The translations under genes and the position numbers were made by a program. The notes below the pieces were generated by a model. That model searched no databases, had not been told where the DNA came from, and saw nothing but the letters and a program-made list of their open reading frames with translations. 64,000 bases of DNA from Vreelandella neptunia (GTDB lineage Bacteria; Pseudomonadota; Gammaproteobacteria; Pseudomonadales; Halomonadaceae): positions 1,426,001 through 1,490,000 of the forward strand of contig NZ_CP140255.1 in NCBI RefSeq assembly GCF_034479615.1, read 5' to 3'. Positions 1 to 9,526 of this stretch are shown here, one piece after another. Position 1 is the stretch's first letter. Each line of letters starts with the position of its first letter.

Positions 1-200
1 TAGAAATGTCCACCGAGATGGTGCTGGAGTTTGATACCGATTTTGGCTCCACGCTTAGCTGCGAGCAAAATATCGCACGCCTACCTGCCTGGATTGACCG
101 CTTAGCCCGTGGCCTTACTGAACGCTTCGCGCTGGAAGACCAGTTAATCGCGCGCTTGCACGCCGCCCATAGCCCGCAGCACACCAAAGCCCCCGCTTAA
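1..200 (+). CDS. C-terminal end of an unrecognised protein (cut by left edge)
   Basis: The reading frame is open from the first bases to a TAA at 198-200, so this is the tail of a longer gene that starts outside the window. About 65 residues are visible; they are helical and acidic/hydrophobic in character (LARGLTERFALEDQLIARL) with a proline-rich end. I do not recognise the family. An internal ATG at position 6 has no ribosome binding site visible and is unlikely to be the start. A hairpin with a T tract follows 19 bases after the stop, so this is the last gene of its transcript. Confidence 0.5.
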   Translation, partial: EMSTEMVLEFDTDFGSTLSCEQNIARLPAWIDRLARGLTERFALEDQLIARLHAAHSPQHTKAPA

Positions 201-218
201 GTAAGCCCCTATTAAACA

Positions 219-240
219 GGCGCCGCCATGCGGCGCTTTT
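219..240 (+). terminator. Rho-independent terminator
   Basis: A 7-bp perfect stem GCGCCGC/GCGGCGC (220-226 with 230-236) with loop CAT is followed by TTTT. It ends the gene cut by the left edge; the RND gene converges on it from the right. Confidence 0.8.
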
Positions 241-308
241 GACCCTTTCATTATTACGCCTACCCCGCTGGGCCGTTGTGGCAAGTGGGCTAAAAATCTA
301 TACACCAT

Positions 309-3300
309 TTACCCCCTACGACGAAGCTTCCCACCAATCACCAACATACACGGCGTGAGCAACAGCGTTAGCGCGGTGGCGAAGGTGAGCCCGCCGGCTA
401 TGGCGCTCGACATCTGCGTCCACCACTGGGCGGAGGGCGCATTAAAGCCCAGGGCAGGGGTGAACAGGTCTACGTTGATCCCCAGCACCATCGGCATTAA
501 CCCCAGCACCGTGGTAATCGCCGTTAATAGCACCGGGCGTAGGCGTAAACAGCCCGCTTCGAGTGCTGCCTCGCTGGGTGTCATACCCTGGCCGCGCAAT
601 TCGTTGTAGGTATCGATCAAGACAATGTTGTTATTGACCACGATGCCCGCCAGGGCAATCACGCCCATCCCCACCATGACAATGCCAAAAGCCTGGCCGG
701 TAATCAGTAGGCCCATGAGCACACCCGCGGTGGAGAACACAATCGCTGAGAGCACCAACCCCGCCTGGTAAAAGCTATTGAACTGGGTGACCAGAATCAG
801 CGCCATTAAGCCGATAGCAATCAAGAAGGCGCTGGCTAAGAACTGCATAGATTCCTGCTGGTCTTCCTGCTCGCCCGCCACGTTGACCATCAAACCGTCG
901 GGCAAACTGTCGCTTCCCGCCGCCATCAGGGCGCCCAGGCGCTCATCGGCGAGATATCCAGGGGCCAGGTCGGCGTCTACCGTAATGGCACGTCGGCCAT
1001 CAATGCGGTTCAGGGTGCCGACCTTAGGTGCTGGTTCCAGGGTCACAAAATGTGAGATCGGCACTTGGCCTCGTTGAGTATTGATCGTCAACCGCTCCAA
1101 CTGATCCAGCGAGCGCCAGTTCTGCGGCAGGCGCACGCGGATGTCCACTTCATCGTTGACTTCAGGTGGCCGGTAGCTTGCCACCTGTAGGCCGGTGGTG
1201 AGTAGCTGAACCGCGCTACCGATGGTCGTTACATCGGTACCCATGCGCGCCGCGGCTTCACGATCCACGTTAACCCGCCACTCCACGCCAGGCAGGCTGC
1301 GGTTATCCTGAATATCGGTAAAGCCACCCAGCTCGCGCATCAGTTGGGTTAGCCGGTTCACGCCCGCATCGGCGACGTTGGGATTAGTGGCGCTCACTTC
1401 GAGCACGATAGGCTTACCGCCGCCGGGGCCCATCTCCTGCTCCTGGAATTCCAGCGTAATGCCAGGAATATCCCCGGCGCGCTCGGCCATATCGTCCAAA
1501 ATGGCCTGGGCAGGGCGACGCTCATGCCAGTCGATAAACTGGAACTGCAGCATGCCAATCACGTCGTTGCCCATCTGCTCGTTAGGCACCGCAAAAGAGC
1601 GGGCATATAGCGCTCGCACTTCGCTCATGCCGGAGAGTTTGGCTTCTACCCGCTGCACAATAGCGTCGGTCTCCAGGGCAGAGAAGTCGCCTCGGGCTCG
1701 CACCAGTACCTGGGCGCTGTCGGGCTCAACGGCTGGGAAGAAGTCGATACCGTGGTTAAAGCGGGCATAGCCGGTATACAGCAGCGCCATTAATAATATG
1801 GTCACCAGCAGTACCCAGGCAGGGTGCATCAGCAGCCTGGCCAGTAGGTGGCGATAGCCGCGACCAAATGATGTTGTGGTCTCTTCATGATTAGCGCCTG
1901 TCGTCGCCGTGGGACGCGTAAAAAGGCGCCCCAGAGTAGGCAAAAACACCAGTGCCATGGCCAGCGATGCCAGCAGGCACAGAATTACCGTGGCGGGCAG
2001 GTACTTCATAAACTGACCGACCACGCCGGGCCAGAACAGCAGGGGGATAAATACGGCGAGCGTAGTGGCCGTCGAAGCAATCACCGGCCAGCTCATTCTT
2101 GACGCAGCGTTGAGCCAAGCCTGATGAGGCGTTTGACCATCGCGCAGATGTCGATCGGCAAGCTCACTGACGACGATAGCGCCATCCACCAGCATGCCCG
2201 CCACCAAGATCAGGCCAAACAGCACCACGATATTGAGCGTAAAGCTAAACGCCCAGATGAGGAGAATGCCGGTTAAGAAGGCGCCGGGAATGGTGAGGCC
2301 GACCAGCAGCGCCATGCGCCAGCCCATGACTGCCACCACGACAATCAATACCAGCGCCACGGCGGTCAGCACGTTGTTGAGCAGCTCGGAGAGCATATTC
2401 TCAACGGTGGTCGACTCATCCAGAATGGTGGTAAAGCGCAGCTGCTCGGGAAGCACGTCATCTGCTTCGGCTAAGCGGTCACGAACTGCGCCAATGGTGG
2501 CGATAATGTTCGCCCCGGCGCGTTTGGAAATTTCCAGCACCACCGCGGGTTGGCCATCAATGCGGGCGAAGCCTTCCGGCTCTTTATAGGTGGGGTTGAT
2601 CCAGGCCACATCGCCAAAGGTAACCACGCGATCCTCATCGACCTTGACCGGCATATTCATCACATCGTCAAGGGACTCAATAATGCCGGGGACTTTCAGC
2701 GCAAGACGCCCCGCGCCGGTATCCAAACTGCCCGCTGCCACCAGACGGTTATTGCGCGATACCTGATTAAACAGCGTGTCAAAATCAACGCCGTAGCTCT
2801 CCAGCACCAGCGGATCGACGACGATCTCCAGCAAGTCTTCCCGTTCACCGGCAATATCGACTTCCAGCACATCGGCAATGCCTTCGATCTCCTCCTGCAA
2901 GCGCCGGGCAATCGTCATGCGCTCACGGGTATCCAGCTGCCCGGAAAGGCCTATGGTCAAGACCGGAAACTCCGATACGTTGACCTCCATGACACGTGGC
3001 TCATCGGCCTCGGAAGGTAGCTCGCTGCGCGCGATGTCTACCCGGTCACGCACGTCGGTCAGCGCGGTATCTGGGTCGAAGCCAGGATCGAACTCCAACG
3101 TGATCGAGCCATGCCCCTCGCTGGACTGGGCGGTGAACTTGCGCAGCCCTTCAATGCCACGTAATTCCTGCTCCATGGGGCGGATCAACAGTCGCTCGCC
3201 ATCTTCGGGGCTCACTCCCTCCAGTGACAGCGAGACATAAATCATCGGGATGGTGACGTCGGGGTTGGCTTCCTTGGGAATCACCTGCCAGGCCGTAATA

Positions 3301-3377
3301 CCCGCCAACAGAAGGCTTACCAACAGCAGTAGCGTCGTGCGGGTATGGGCTAGCGCCGCGTTAATCAACTGGCGCAT
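309..3377 (-). CDS. RND-family efflux transporter, inner-membrane pump subunit
   Basis: About 1,022 residues, normal length for an AcrB-type proton-driven drug/metabolite exporter. One N-terminal membrane helix is followed by a periplasmic loop with the family signature IPKEANPDVTIPMIYV, helices 2-6 (roughly 330-500), a second large loop, then helices 8-12 near the C-terminus. The TM4 motif is LVDGAIVV: the usual Asp-Asp pair of AcrB is Asp-Gly here, as in several non-AcrB RND subfamilies, so substrate cannot be assigned. The start is placed at the ATG at 3377, preceded by AGGA; a further upstream ATG would overlap the adaptor gene by 62 bases. It follows the adaptor gene with a 17-base overlap. 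No outer-membrane channel gene is nearby. Confidence 0.93.
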   Translation of the reverse strand: MRQLINAALAHTRTTLLLLVSLLLAGITAWQVIPKEANPDVTIPMIYVSLSLEGVSPEDGERLLIRPMEQELRGIEGLRKFTAQSSEGHGSITLEFDPGFDPDTALTDVRDRVDIARSELPSEADEPRVMEVNVSEFPVLTIGLSGQLDTRERMTIARRLQEEIEGIADVLEVDIAGEREDLLEIVVDPLVLESYGVDFDTLFNQVSRNNRLVAAGSLDTGAGRLALKVPGIIESLDDVMNMPVKVDEDRVVTFGDVAWINPTYKEPEGFARIDGQPAVVLEISKRAGANIIATIGAVRDRLAEADDVLPEQLRFTTILDESTTVENMLSELLNNVLTAVALVLIVVVAVMGWRMALLVGLTIPGAFLTGILLIWAFSFTLNIVVLFGLILVAGMLVDGAIVVSELADRHLRDGQTPHQAWLNAASRMSWPVIASTATTLAVFIPLLFWPGVVGQFMKYLPATVILCLLASLAMALVFLPTLGRLFTRPTATTGANHEETTTSFGRGYRHLLARLLMHPAWVLLVTILLMALLYTGYARFNHGIDFFPAVEPDSAQVLVRARGDFSALETDAIVQRVEAKLSGMSEVRALYARSFAVPNEQMGNDVIGMLQFQFIDWHERRPAQAILDDMAERAGDIPGITLEFQEQEMGPGGGKPIVLEVSATNPNVADAGVNRLTQLMRELGGFTDIQDNRSLPGVEWRVNVDREAAARMGTDVTTIGSAVQLLTTGLQVASYRPPEVNDEVDIRVRLPQNWRSLDQLERLTINTQRGQVPISHFVTLEPAPKVGTLNRIDGRRAITVDADLAPGYLADERLGALMAAGSDSLPDGLMVNVAGEQEDQQESMQFLASAFLIAIGLMALILVTQFNSFYQAGLVLSAIVFSTAGVLMGLLITGQAFGIVMVGMGVIALAGIVVNNNIVLIDTYNELRGQGMTPSEAALEAGCLRLRPVLLTAITTVLGLMPMVLGINVDLFTPALGFNAPSAQWWTQMSSAIAGGLTFATALTLLLTPCMLVIGGKLRRRG

Positions 3378-4479
3378 GAACGCTATCCTGTTCCGCTGGC
3401 TGTGAAATAATCGCCTCTTCAACAGGTACCGGGGTCACGGTTTCACCAGTATCCACCATGCCAGCGCCCAGTGTAATCAGGCGTAGTGGGTCGGGTAGGC
3501 CGGTCACGTAGGCGCGTTGCGTATCGGCACTTACCAGTTCCACGGTGGTCAGCTGTACTTTGTCGTTCTCATCCAAGTGCTTTACCGCCAGCTGTCCTTC
3601 GCTGTCCAAACTCAGCAGTGCAGGCGAAAGGGTGTGCACCTGGCGGGGCGGCAAGGTAATCGTCAACTCTGCGCTGCCGCCTGCCAAGCGCTTACCCGCC
3701 GGGTTGTCCAGGGTGGCTTCGATATAAAAGCTACGCGTGGCTTCTTCTGCGCGGTGGCTAATAAAGGTCAGCTCACCTTCGAGGTGGTCGCCATTGAGTA
3801 GCCGTGCGGTCACCGGTAAACCTTCGCTTAAACCGCCCACCTGCTGCTGAGAAACCCAGGCGGCTCCCTTCAAGCGGCGGTCATCGACCAACTGGCCCCA
3901 CTCTTCACCGGGCTGCAGCAAGTCGCCTAGCTCCACCTGGACACGGTTCAGCACGCCATCAAAAGGGGCCGTGGGGCGGCTGTCGTCCAGCTGCTTCTGC
4001 AGCTGTGCCACCGAGGCAGCGCTGGCGCTTAGTGCGCTCTGTAAGCGCAGTAACTCTGGCTGGGAAATCAGCTCCCGCTGGCGTAGGTTGCGTGCTCCGG
4101 CATACTCCGCCTCGGCCACCGCTAGTTCATCCCGAGCCTGCTGTAGCTGCTCGGGCAGGGCGTCATTATCAAGCACCAGTAGAGTATCGCCCGCCGCAAC
4201 GCGGCTACCTTGCGCGACCGGCTTCTCAGTCACAAAGCCCGTGACGTTGGCGCGTAGGGTAGTTTCGCGCTCTGCCGTCAGTTGGCCCTGGATAATTTGT
4301 TGAGGAATAAACGGGGTACTCTGCTGTACGACTATTTCGACCCGCGAGCCTGCTTCGCTGCGGGCTGGAGAGTCTGGGGGCGTGGTTTGAAAGCGCTGAA
4401 AATTACCAAAAGCGAGCCATATCACTAGCGCCAGCACCAGTAAGCTAGCCAAGGCATAAGAGAACGGAATTTTTCGCAT
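3361..4479 (-). CDS. RND periplasmic adaptor (HlyD/AcrA-type membrane fusion protein)
   Basis: 372 residues with an N-terminal membrane anchor (about residues 8-25), then a lipoyl half-motif and a coiled-coil hairpin (LPEQLQQARDELAVAEAEY, about 105-165), a second lipoyl half (RPTAPFDGVLNRVQVELGD) and a beta-barrel/membrane-proximal region. This is the order expected of periplasmic adaptors that bridge an RND pump to an outer-membrane channel. It is first in a two-gene operon with the pump, whose start codon lies inside its last codons. No lipobox Cys is seen, so it is probably anchored by the uncleaved helix. Substrate unknown. Confidence 0.92.
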   Translation of the reverse strand: MRKIPFSYALASLLVLALVIWLAFGNFQRFQTTPPDSPARSEAGSRVEIVVQQSTPFIPQQIIQGQLTAERETTLRANVTGFVTEKPVAQGSRVAAGDTLLVLDNDALPEQLQQARDELAVAEAEYAGARNLRQRELISQPELLRLQSALSASAASVAQLQKQLDDSRPTAPFDGVLNRVQVELGDLLQPGEEWGQLVDDRRLKGAAWVSQQQVGGLSEGLPVTARLLNGDHLEGELTFISHRAEEATRSFYIEATLDNPAGKRLAGGSAELTITLPPRQVHTLSPALLSLDSEGQLAVKHLDENDKVQLTTVELVSADTQRAYVTGLPDPLRLITLGAGMVDTGETVTPVPVEEAIISQPAEQDSVHAPVD

Positions 4480-4721
4480 GGAGCATCCATGTCCTTAGCA
4501 ACACAAGAAAGGAGGGCATAAAACCGAAGATACCATAGCGCAACTCGTCCTTTTCAGCGAGCAGCAAGCCGCTGAGCGAAGGGCTAGTATTACAAATTGG
4601 TAGTAGTCGCATGTCTGATTGAGTTTTTGCCCGGCTGGGCATACCATCTTTGCGTCTTGAGTTCTGTTAAGCCACTCCTCAGGCGAGAACCATCCCTAGG
4701 CGAACCAATCAAGGAGCAATG

Positions 4722-5696
4722 ATGAAAGATCCAGTACGTATTGCGATTACCGGCGGCGCCGGTCAGATCAGCTACTCTCTTATTTTCCGCATCGCCGCTG
4801 GCGACATGTTGGGGCCGGATCAGCCTGTCATTCTCCAGCTTCTGGAAATTCCCCAGGCAATGGACGCCCTGAACGGCGTGGTAATGGAAGTTAACGACTG
4901 TGCCTTCCCGCTGGTGCAAGAGATCGTTGCTACTGACGATCCGAACGTAGCCTTCAAAGACGCTGATTTCGCTCTGCTGGTTGGCGCACGTCCGCGCGGC
5001 CCGGGCATGGAGCGTAAAGACCTGCTGGAAGCCAACGCAGCGATCTTCTCCGTGCAAGGTAAAGCATTGAACGATCACGCTAGCCGTGATGTGAAAGTGC
5101 TGGTCGTCGGTAACCCGGCCAACACCAACGCGCTGATTGCTTCCTGCAACGCGCCGGATCTGGATGCAGGCCAGTTCACCGCCATGACACGCCTGGATCA
5201 CAACCGTGCCCTGACCCAGCTGGCACAGAAAACCGGTAAGCATGTCACTGACGTTGAAAACATGATCATCTGGGGCAACCACAGTGCCACCCAGTACCCG
5301 GATCTGGCCCAGTGTAAAGTCGACGGCAAAGCGGCGTTTGATCTGGTTGAGCGCGACTGGTACGAAAACGACTTTATCCCCACCGTGCAGCAGCGTGGTG
5401 CGGCTATTATTAAAGCACGTGGCGCTTCCTCTGCTGCCTCTGCTGCCTCTTCCGCCATCGACCATATGCACGACTGGGCGCTGGGTTCCAAGGGCATCGT
5501 CAGCATGGCGATTCCTTCTGACGGCAGCTACGGCATCGAAGAAGGCATCATCTACTCCTACCCAGTGCGTTGCCAGGGTGGCAAGTATGAAATCGTTCAA
5601 GGCTTCGAAATTGACGAATTCAGCCAAGAGAAGATGAAAGCCACCGAGAAAGAACTGCGGGAAGAGCGTGCAGCCGTCGAGCACCTGCTCGGCTAA
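4722..5696 (+). CDS. mdh: Malate dehydrogenase
   Basis: Interconverts malate and oxaloacetate with NAD(H) in the TCA cycle, in the cytoplasm. 324 residues, the longer MDH type. The Rossmann glycine motif [15 protein letters not shown] is at residues 10-24; later are the substrate Arg segment [10 protein letters not shown] and the catalytic His in [11 protein letters not shown]. Two adjacent ATGs exist (4719 and 4722); the AAGGAG at 4711-4716 is 5 bases from the second but only 2 from the first, so 4722 is preferred. It is a single-gene unit ended by a strong terminator. Residues about 225-238 are an Ala/Ser run ([11 protein letters not shown]) in place of the usual small spacer. Confidence 0.96.
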   Translation: MKDPVRIAITGGAGQISYSLIFRIAAGDMLGPDQPVILQLLEIPQAMDALNGVVMEVNDCAFPLVQEIVATDDPNVAFKDADFALLVGARPRGPGMERKDLLEANAAIFSVQGKALNDHASRDVKVLVVGNPANTNALIASCNAPDLDAGQFTAMTRLDHNRALTQLAQKTGKHVTDVENMIIWGNHSATQYPDLAQCKVDGKAAFDLVERDWYENDFIPTVQQRGAAIIKARGASSAASAASSAIDHMHDWALGSKGIVSMAIPSDGSYGIEEGIIYSYPVRCQGGKYEIVQGFEIDEFSQEKMKATEKELREERAAVEHLLG

Positions 5697-5736
5697 ACGC
5701 GCCCGCTGACGCTTTTACACTAGCGTTAGTAAACGC

Positions 5737-5769
5737 AAAACCCCGCAAGCCTGGCTTGCGGGGTTTTTT
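5737..5769 (+). terminator. Rho-independent terminator after mdh
   Basis: 14-bp perfect stem AAAACCCCGCAAGC/GCTTGCGGGGTTTT with a 3-base loop, running into T residues. The A-rich left arm makes it able to work for the HAD gene arriving on the other strand as well. Confidence 0.92.
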
Positions 5770-5800
5770 ATTACCGTTTACTCATCAACATTCACAAGCC

Positions 5801-6457
5801 TCAATCCCGCAAACTCATGATCCGCCATTGGCGTTCTTTGGCGATCTCGCGCAGGGTGTCGTCGGGGTCTACGGCGACGGGGTGCTCGACTATTTCTAAT
5901 AGCGGTAAATCATTGTGCGAGTCGCTGTAAAACCACGCGCCTTCCATGGTCAGGTCTTGACCTTCCAGCCACTTTTCCAAGCGGGTGACTTTGCCTTCGC
6001 GGTAGCTGGGAATGCCCGAAACGCGGCCCGTGTAGCGGCCCTCTTTGACTTCCGGGTTCACCGCGATTAAGTGATCGACGCCCAGCCGCTCGGCAATAGG
6101 CGCGGTAATAAAGCGGTTAGTGGCGGTAATGATCAGCAGCGTGTCGCCTTTGGTGCGGTGGCGCGCCAGCAGCTCTTCGGCTTTAGGTAGAATACTGGGT
6201 TCGATCTTGCTGACCATAAACTGCTGGTGCCACGCCGAAAGCTGTTCCGGGGAATTATCGGCCAGGGGCTTAAGCGCCATTTCCAAAAAGGCGGCCATGT
6301 CCAGGGTGCCCGCATTGTAATCGGCCATGAAGCGCTCGTTGGCTTCCCGGTAAGCGACCGGGTCGACTGCCCCTTGTTCGAGTAAAAACTCGCCCCAGGC
6401 ATGATCGCTGTCGATGGATAGCAGCGTATTATCCAAATCGAAAATGGCCAGACTCAC
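5801..6457 (-). CDS. HAD-superfamily (SerB/HAD-IB type) phosphatase, candidate histidinol-phosphatase
   Basis: 218 residues. HAD motif I is IFDLDNTLL with nucleophile Asp at about residue 7; motif II Thr lies in LLIITATNR; motif III Lys is in YREGKVTRLEKW and motif IV in YSDSHNDLPLL. The start is GTG, with GGGGAG four bases upstream. In Pseudomonas aeruginosa the gene in the same place beside rppH and ptsP (PA0335) is, to my knowledge, a histidinol-phosphate phosphatase; the same role here is inferred from synteny and family, not from residues unique to that substrate. A phosphoserine-phosphatase-like activity is the alternative. Confidence 0.85.
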   Translation of the reverse strand: MSLAIFDLDNTLLSIDSDHAWGEFLLEQGAVDPVAYREANERFMADYNAGTLDMAAFLEMALKPLADNSPEQLSAWHQQFMVSKIEPSILPKAEELLARHRTKGDTLLIITATNRFITAPIAERLGVDHLIAVNPEVKEGRYTGRVSGIPSYREGKVTRLEKWLEGQDLTMEGAWFYSDSHNDLPLLEIVEHPVAVDPDDTLREIAKERQWRIMSLRD

Positions 6458-6670
6458 GGCGCTCCCCTTTTTTAGTCAGTGGTAATAAGCGATTAGTGTT
6501 GGTGTAACAGACGCTAGTAAGGCAAATAGCGGACGCGGATTATCGCAGAGTCGCACCGCCATTCCCACCGACTCTCCGCAACCATTCATGACTTAGCGTT
6601 ATATTGTATTGATACGCTTGTCACCCTTGTGGAAAAATGGGGATAACTGAAAATTTATAAGGTGATGTCC

Positions 6671-7162
6671 GTGATCGACGCTGACGGCTTTCGCCCCAAT
6701 GTTGGCATCATCATTGCCAATAGCCAGGGGCAGCTGCTTTGGGCGCGTCGGGTAGGACAAAATGCGTGGCAATTTCCCCAGGGGGGCATCAATGCAAGCG
6801 AGACGCCACAACAAGCACTTTTTCGTGAGCTTTACGAAGAGATCGGCCTAACCGCCGACGATGTTGATATTGTTGCCTGCACCCGGGGCTGGCTACGTTA
6901 CCGTCTGCCACGACGTATGATTCGCACACATTCGCGTCCGGTCTGTATAGGCCAGAAGCAGAAGTGGTTTTTACTTAAAATCCGTTGCCAGGAAAGCCAG
7001 ATCTGTATGACGGCAACCCCAACGCCCGAGTTTGATGGGTGGCGGTGGGTAAGCTACTGGTACCCGCTAGGGCAGGTCGTGCCCTTTAAGCGAGAGGTAT
7101 ATCGGCGCGCGCTACGAGAGTTGTCTCCCCGCGTTCAACGCCTGGCACAGGATGAAGATTAG
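6671..7162 (+). CDS. rppH: RNA pyrophosphohydrolase (Nudix)
   Basis: Removes pyrophosphate from the 5' triphosphate end of mRNAs, triggering RNase E-dependent decay. The Nudix box [20 protein letters not shown] begins at residue 38, the same place as in E. coli RppH, and contains the REXXEE metal-binding core. The N-terminus [11 protein letters not shown] matches the family start when GTG at 6671 is used, about 7 bases after AAGGTG; an in-frame GTG at 6662 and ATG at 6665 are alternatives. 163 residues, slightly shorter than the E. coli enzyme. Lies 88 bases before ptsP, a conserved gammaproteobacterial arrangement. Confidence 0.94.
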   Translation: MIDADGFRPNVGIIIANSQGQLLWARRVGQNAWQFPQGGINASETPQQALFRELYEEIGLTADDVDIVACTRGWLRYRLPRRMIRTHSRPVCIGQKQKWFLLKIRCQESQICMTATPTPEFDGWRWVSYWYPLGQVVPFKREVYRRALRELSPRVQRLAQDED

Positions 7163-7250
7163 GGCGACGTGCCGCTGCCAAAAATAGGGCGGCAGCAGTT
7201 TGCCAGGAAATTCCTCAGCGAGGCAAATAATAGTGAAAAGTAAAACGTCC

Positions 7251-9512
7251 ATGCTTGAGGTGCTGCGCCGGGTGATTCAGGAAGTGAATGGCGCGCGCAA
7301 CCTCGACGCCGCGCTGTCCACGATGGTACGCCGAATTCGTAAAGCGATGCAGACCGATGTGTGTTCCTTCTACCTCTACGACAAGGAACTTGAGTCGCTG
7401 GTATTGATGGAGACCATTGGTCTGCGTACCCAGGCAGTAGGGCGCGTAGTACTGCCGTTAGGCGAAGGCCTGGTGGGCCTGGTGGCCAAGCGCAGCGAGC
7501 CGCTTAACCTCGAGGACGCCCAGACCCACCCACAGTTCCGCTATTTTGAAGCGACCGGAGAAGAGCGCTACTCCAGTTTTCTGGGTGTGCCGATTATTCA
7601 CCAGCGACACATGCTGGGCGTATTGGTTGTTCAGCAAGCCGAAAAGCGCCGCTATGATGATGAGGACGAAGCCTTCCTGGTCACCATGGCGGCGCAGTTG
7701 GCGGGGGTGTTGGCGCATGCTTTAGCCACGGGCAACCTGCTACGCCCGGCGCTTGCCGGTGGGCAGGCAATGTTCAAAGGCGTGGCTGCCTCACCCGGCA
7801 TGGCCATGGGGGAAGCGGTGGTGATTACGCCTCCCTCCGACCTGAATAGCGTGCCCGACCTCATTCCAAGTGATCAGGACTATGAAGTAGCGCGCTTAAA
7901 GGAGGCTATCGGTAAAACCCGCAGCGAAATTCGTGCGGCGGCCGAGCGCTTGGCAAGCCGTATCTCTGCGCAAGAGCTGGCGCTATTTGATGTTTATCAA
8001 CAGATGCTCGGCGAAGCGGCGCTGGCTGATGAAGTAGAAAAGCGTATTCGTGAGGGGCAGTGGGCGCCAGGTGCCTTGGCCGACGTAGTGCGTCGCCACG
8101 TCCAGTACCTGGAGCGGGTCGACGATAACTACCTGCGCGAACGGGCGGCAGATATTCGCGATCTGGGCCGCCGGGTACTCGCGCACCTGCAGGAAGATAC
8201 CCCGTCCACGCCAGAAACCTACCCCGATAACGCGATCTTGGTCGGCGACGAAATTAGCGTTGCCATGCTGGGCGAAGTTCCCCGCGAGAAGCTTAAAGGG
8301 CTAGTCTCGGTGCGCGGCTCCAGTACGTCTCACGTGGCGATTGTAGCCCGAGCCATGGGCATTCCTACGGTGTTGGGTATGGTGGATTTACCGTTACCAC
8401 GCCTAGGCGGTGCGCCGGTGGTGCTGGACGGCCACCGCGGCCGCCTGTTTGTGCGCCCAGCGCCTGAACTTACTGCCCGTTATGAAAGTCTGATCGCCGA
8501 AGAAGAGGCGCTGAGCGAACTGCTAGAACACGAGCAGGATCTGCCCAGCGCCACGCCCGACGGCCACACCATGCCGCTTATGGTCAATACCGGCTTAGCG
8601 GTAGATGCCACCGCGCTGCTTAAAAGTCGTATCGGTGGAGTGGGCCTCTACCGAACCGAAGTGCCGTTTATGATTACCGAACGCTTCCCCGGTGAAAAAG
8701 AGCAGACCAAACTCTATCGTGACCAGCTCGAAGGCTTCGCGCCGCTGCCGGTAGTGATGCGTACCCTGGATATCGGTGGCGACAAAGATCTGCCCTATTT
8801 CCCCATTGAGGAGGCCAACCCGTTCCTTGGCTGGCGAGGTATGCGGGTGACGCTGGATCACCCTGAAGTACTAATGGTGCAGTTGCGCGCCATGCTCAAA
8901 GCCTCCATTGATCTGGATAATCTCTACGTTCTCTTCCCAATGATCACCAACGTCGAAGAGGTCGATGAAGCGTTGCGCCTGCTGGATCGCGCCATTCTAG
9001 AGCTGGGCGAAGAAGGGATTACGGTTGTCAGGCCCCAGGTGGGCGTGATGATTGAAGTGCCTGCCACTATTTATCAAATGGACGCACTGGCCAAGCGAGT
9101 CGACTTCTTCTCCGTGGGCAGCAACGATCTAACCCAGTACTTACTGGCAGTGGATCGCAATAACCCGCGCGTATCGAGCCTTTACGATGCGCTGCACCCG
9201 GCGCTGCTCGGTGCTCTGCTGGAGCTGGCTACTGATGCCAAGCGCCTCAATAAGCCAATTTCGCTATGCGGCGAGTTGGCCGGTGACCCCGCTGGGGCCT
9301 TGCTGCTCATGGCCATGGGCTTTTCCAGTCTTTCTATGAATGCGCCAAGTTTGCCTAAAGTGCGTGCGGCCATTCGACGGGTGCCGTTTAGCGATGCCGA
9401 GCAACTGCTCAAAGAAGTGATGGCGCTAGACACTCCTGCCCAGGTGCATACCCATCTAGAGGGGCGTATGGATGAGTGGCAGCTAACGCACCTTATGCCG
9501 CCCCGCGACTAA
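7251..9512 (+). CDS. ptsP: PTS-Ntr enzyme I (phosphoenolpyruvate-protein phosphotransferase with GAF domain)
   Basis: First enzyme of the nitrogen PTS: autophosphorylates from PEP and passes phosphate to NPr, tying carbon/nitrogen status to regulation. 753 residues, close to E. coli PtsP. Order: GAF domain (about 1-165), PTS enzyme-I N-terminal domain, phospho-His domain with GSSTSHVAIVARAMGIPTV (His361), and C-terminal PEP-binding TIM barrel with YRTEVPFM, GSNDLTQYLL and LCGELAGDP. The N-terminus MLEVLRRVIQEVNGARNLD aligns with E. coli from ATG 7251; a GTG at 7233 has a better-looking GAGG upstream and would add six residues. Probably co-transcribed with rppH. Confidence 0.95.
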   Translation: MLEVLRRVIQEVNGARNLDAALSTMVRRIRKAMQTDVCSFYLYDKELESLVLMETIGLRTQAVGRVVLPLGEGLVGLVAKRSEPLNLEDAQTHPQFRYFEATGEERYSSFLGVPIIHQRHMLGVLVVQQAEKRRYDDEDEAFLVTMAAQLAGVLAHALATGNLLRPALAGGQAMFKGVAASPGMAMGEAVVITPPSDLNSVPDLIPSDQDYEVARLKEAIGKTRSEIRAAAERLASRISAQELALFDVYQQMLGEAALADEVEKRIREGQWAPGALADVVRRHVQYLERVDDNYLRERAADIRDLGRRVLAHLQEDTPSTPETYPDNAILVGDEISVAMLGEVPREKLKGLVSVRGSSTSHVAIVARAMGIPTVLGMVDLPLPRLGGAPVVLDGHRGRLFVRPAPELTARYESLIAEEEALSELLEHEQDLPSATPDGHTMPLMVNTGLAVDATALLKSRIGGVGLYRTEVPFMITERFPGEKEQTKLYRDQLEGFAPLPVVMRTLDIGGDKDLPYFPIEEANPFLGWRGMRVTLDHPEVLMVQLRAMLKASIDLDNLYVLFPMITNVEEVDEALRLLDRAILELGEEGITVVRPQVGVMIEVPATIYQMDALAKRVDFFSVGSNDLTQYLLAVDRNNPRVSSLYDALHPALLGALLELATDAKRLNKPISLCGELAGDPAGALLLMAMGFSSLSMNAPSLPKVRAAIRRVPFSDAEQLLKEVMALDTPAQVHTHLEGRMDEWQLTHLMPPRD

Positions 9513-9526
9513 TTTTTTAGCAAGCC

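Noticed and set aside
309..3377. Assignment of the RND pump as a specific drug (AcrB) or metal (CzcA) exporter
   Set aside because: TM4 motif is Asp-Gly, no outer-membrane channel or regulator is adjacent, and no substrate-specific motif is visible.
4590..5684. Long minus-strand open frame (364 codons) opposite mdh
   Set aside because: It is antisense to a clear malate dehydrogenase; composition (Cys/His/Arg-rich) and lack of ribosome binding site mark it as a shadow.
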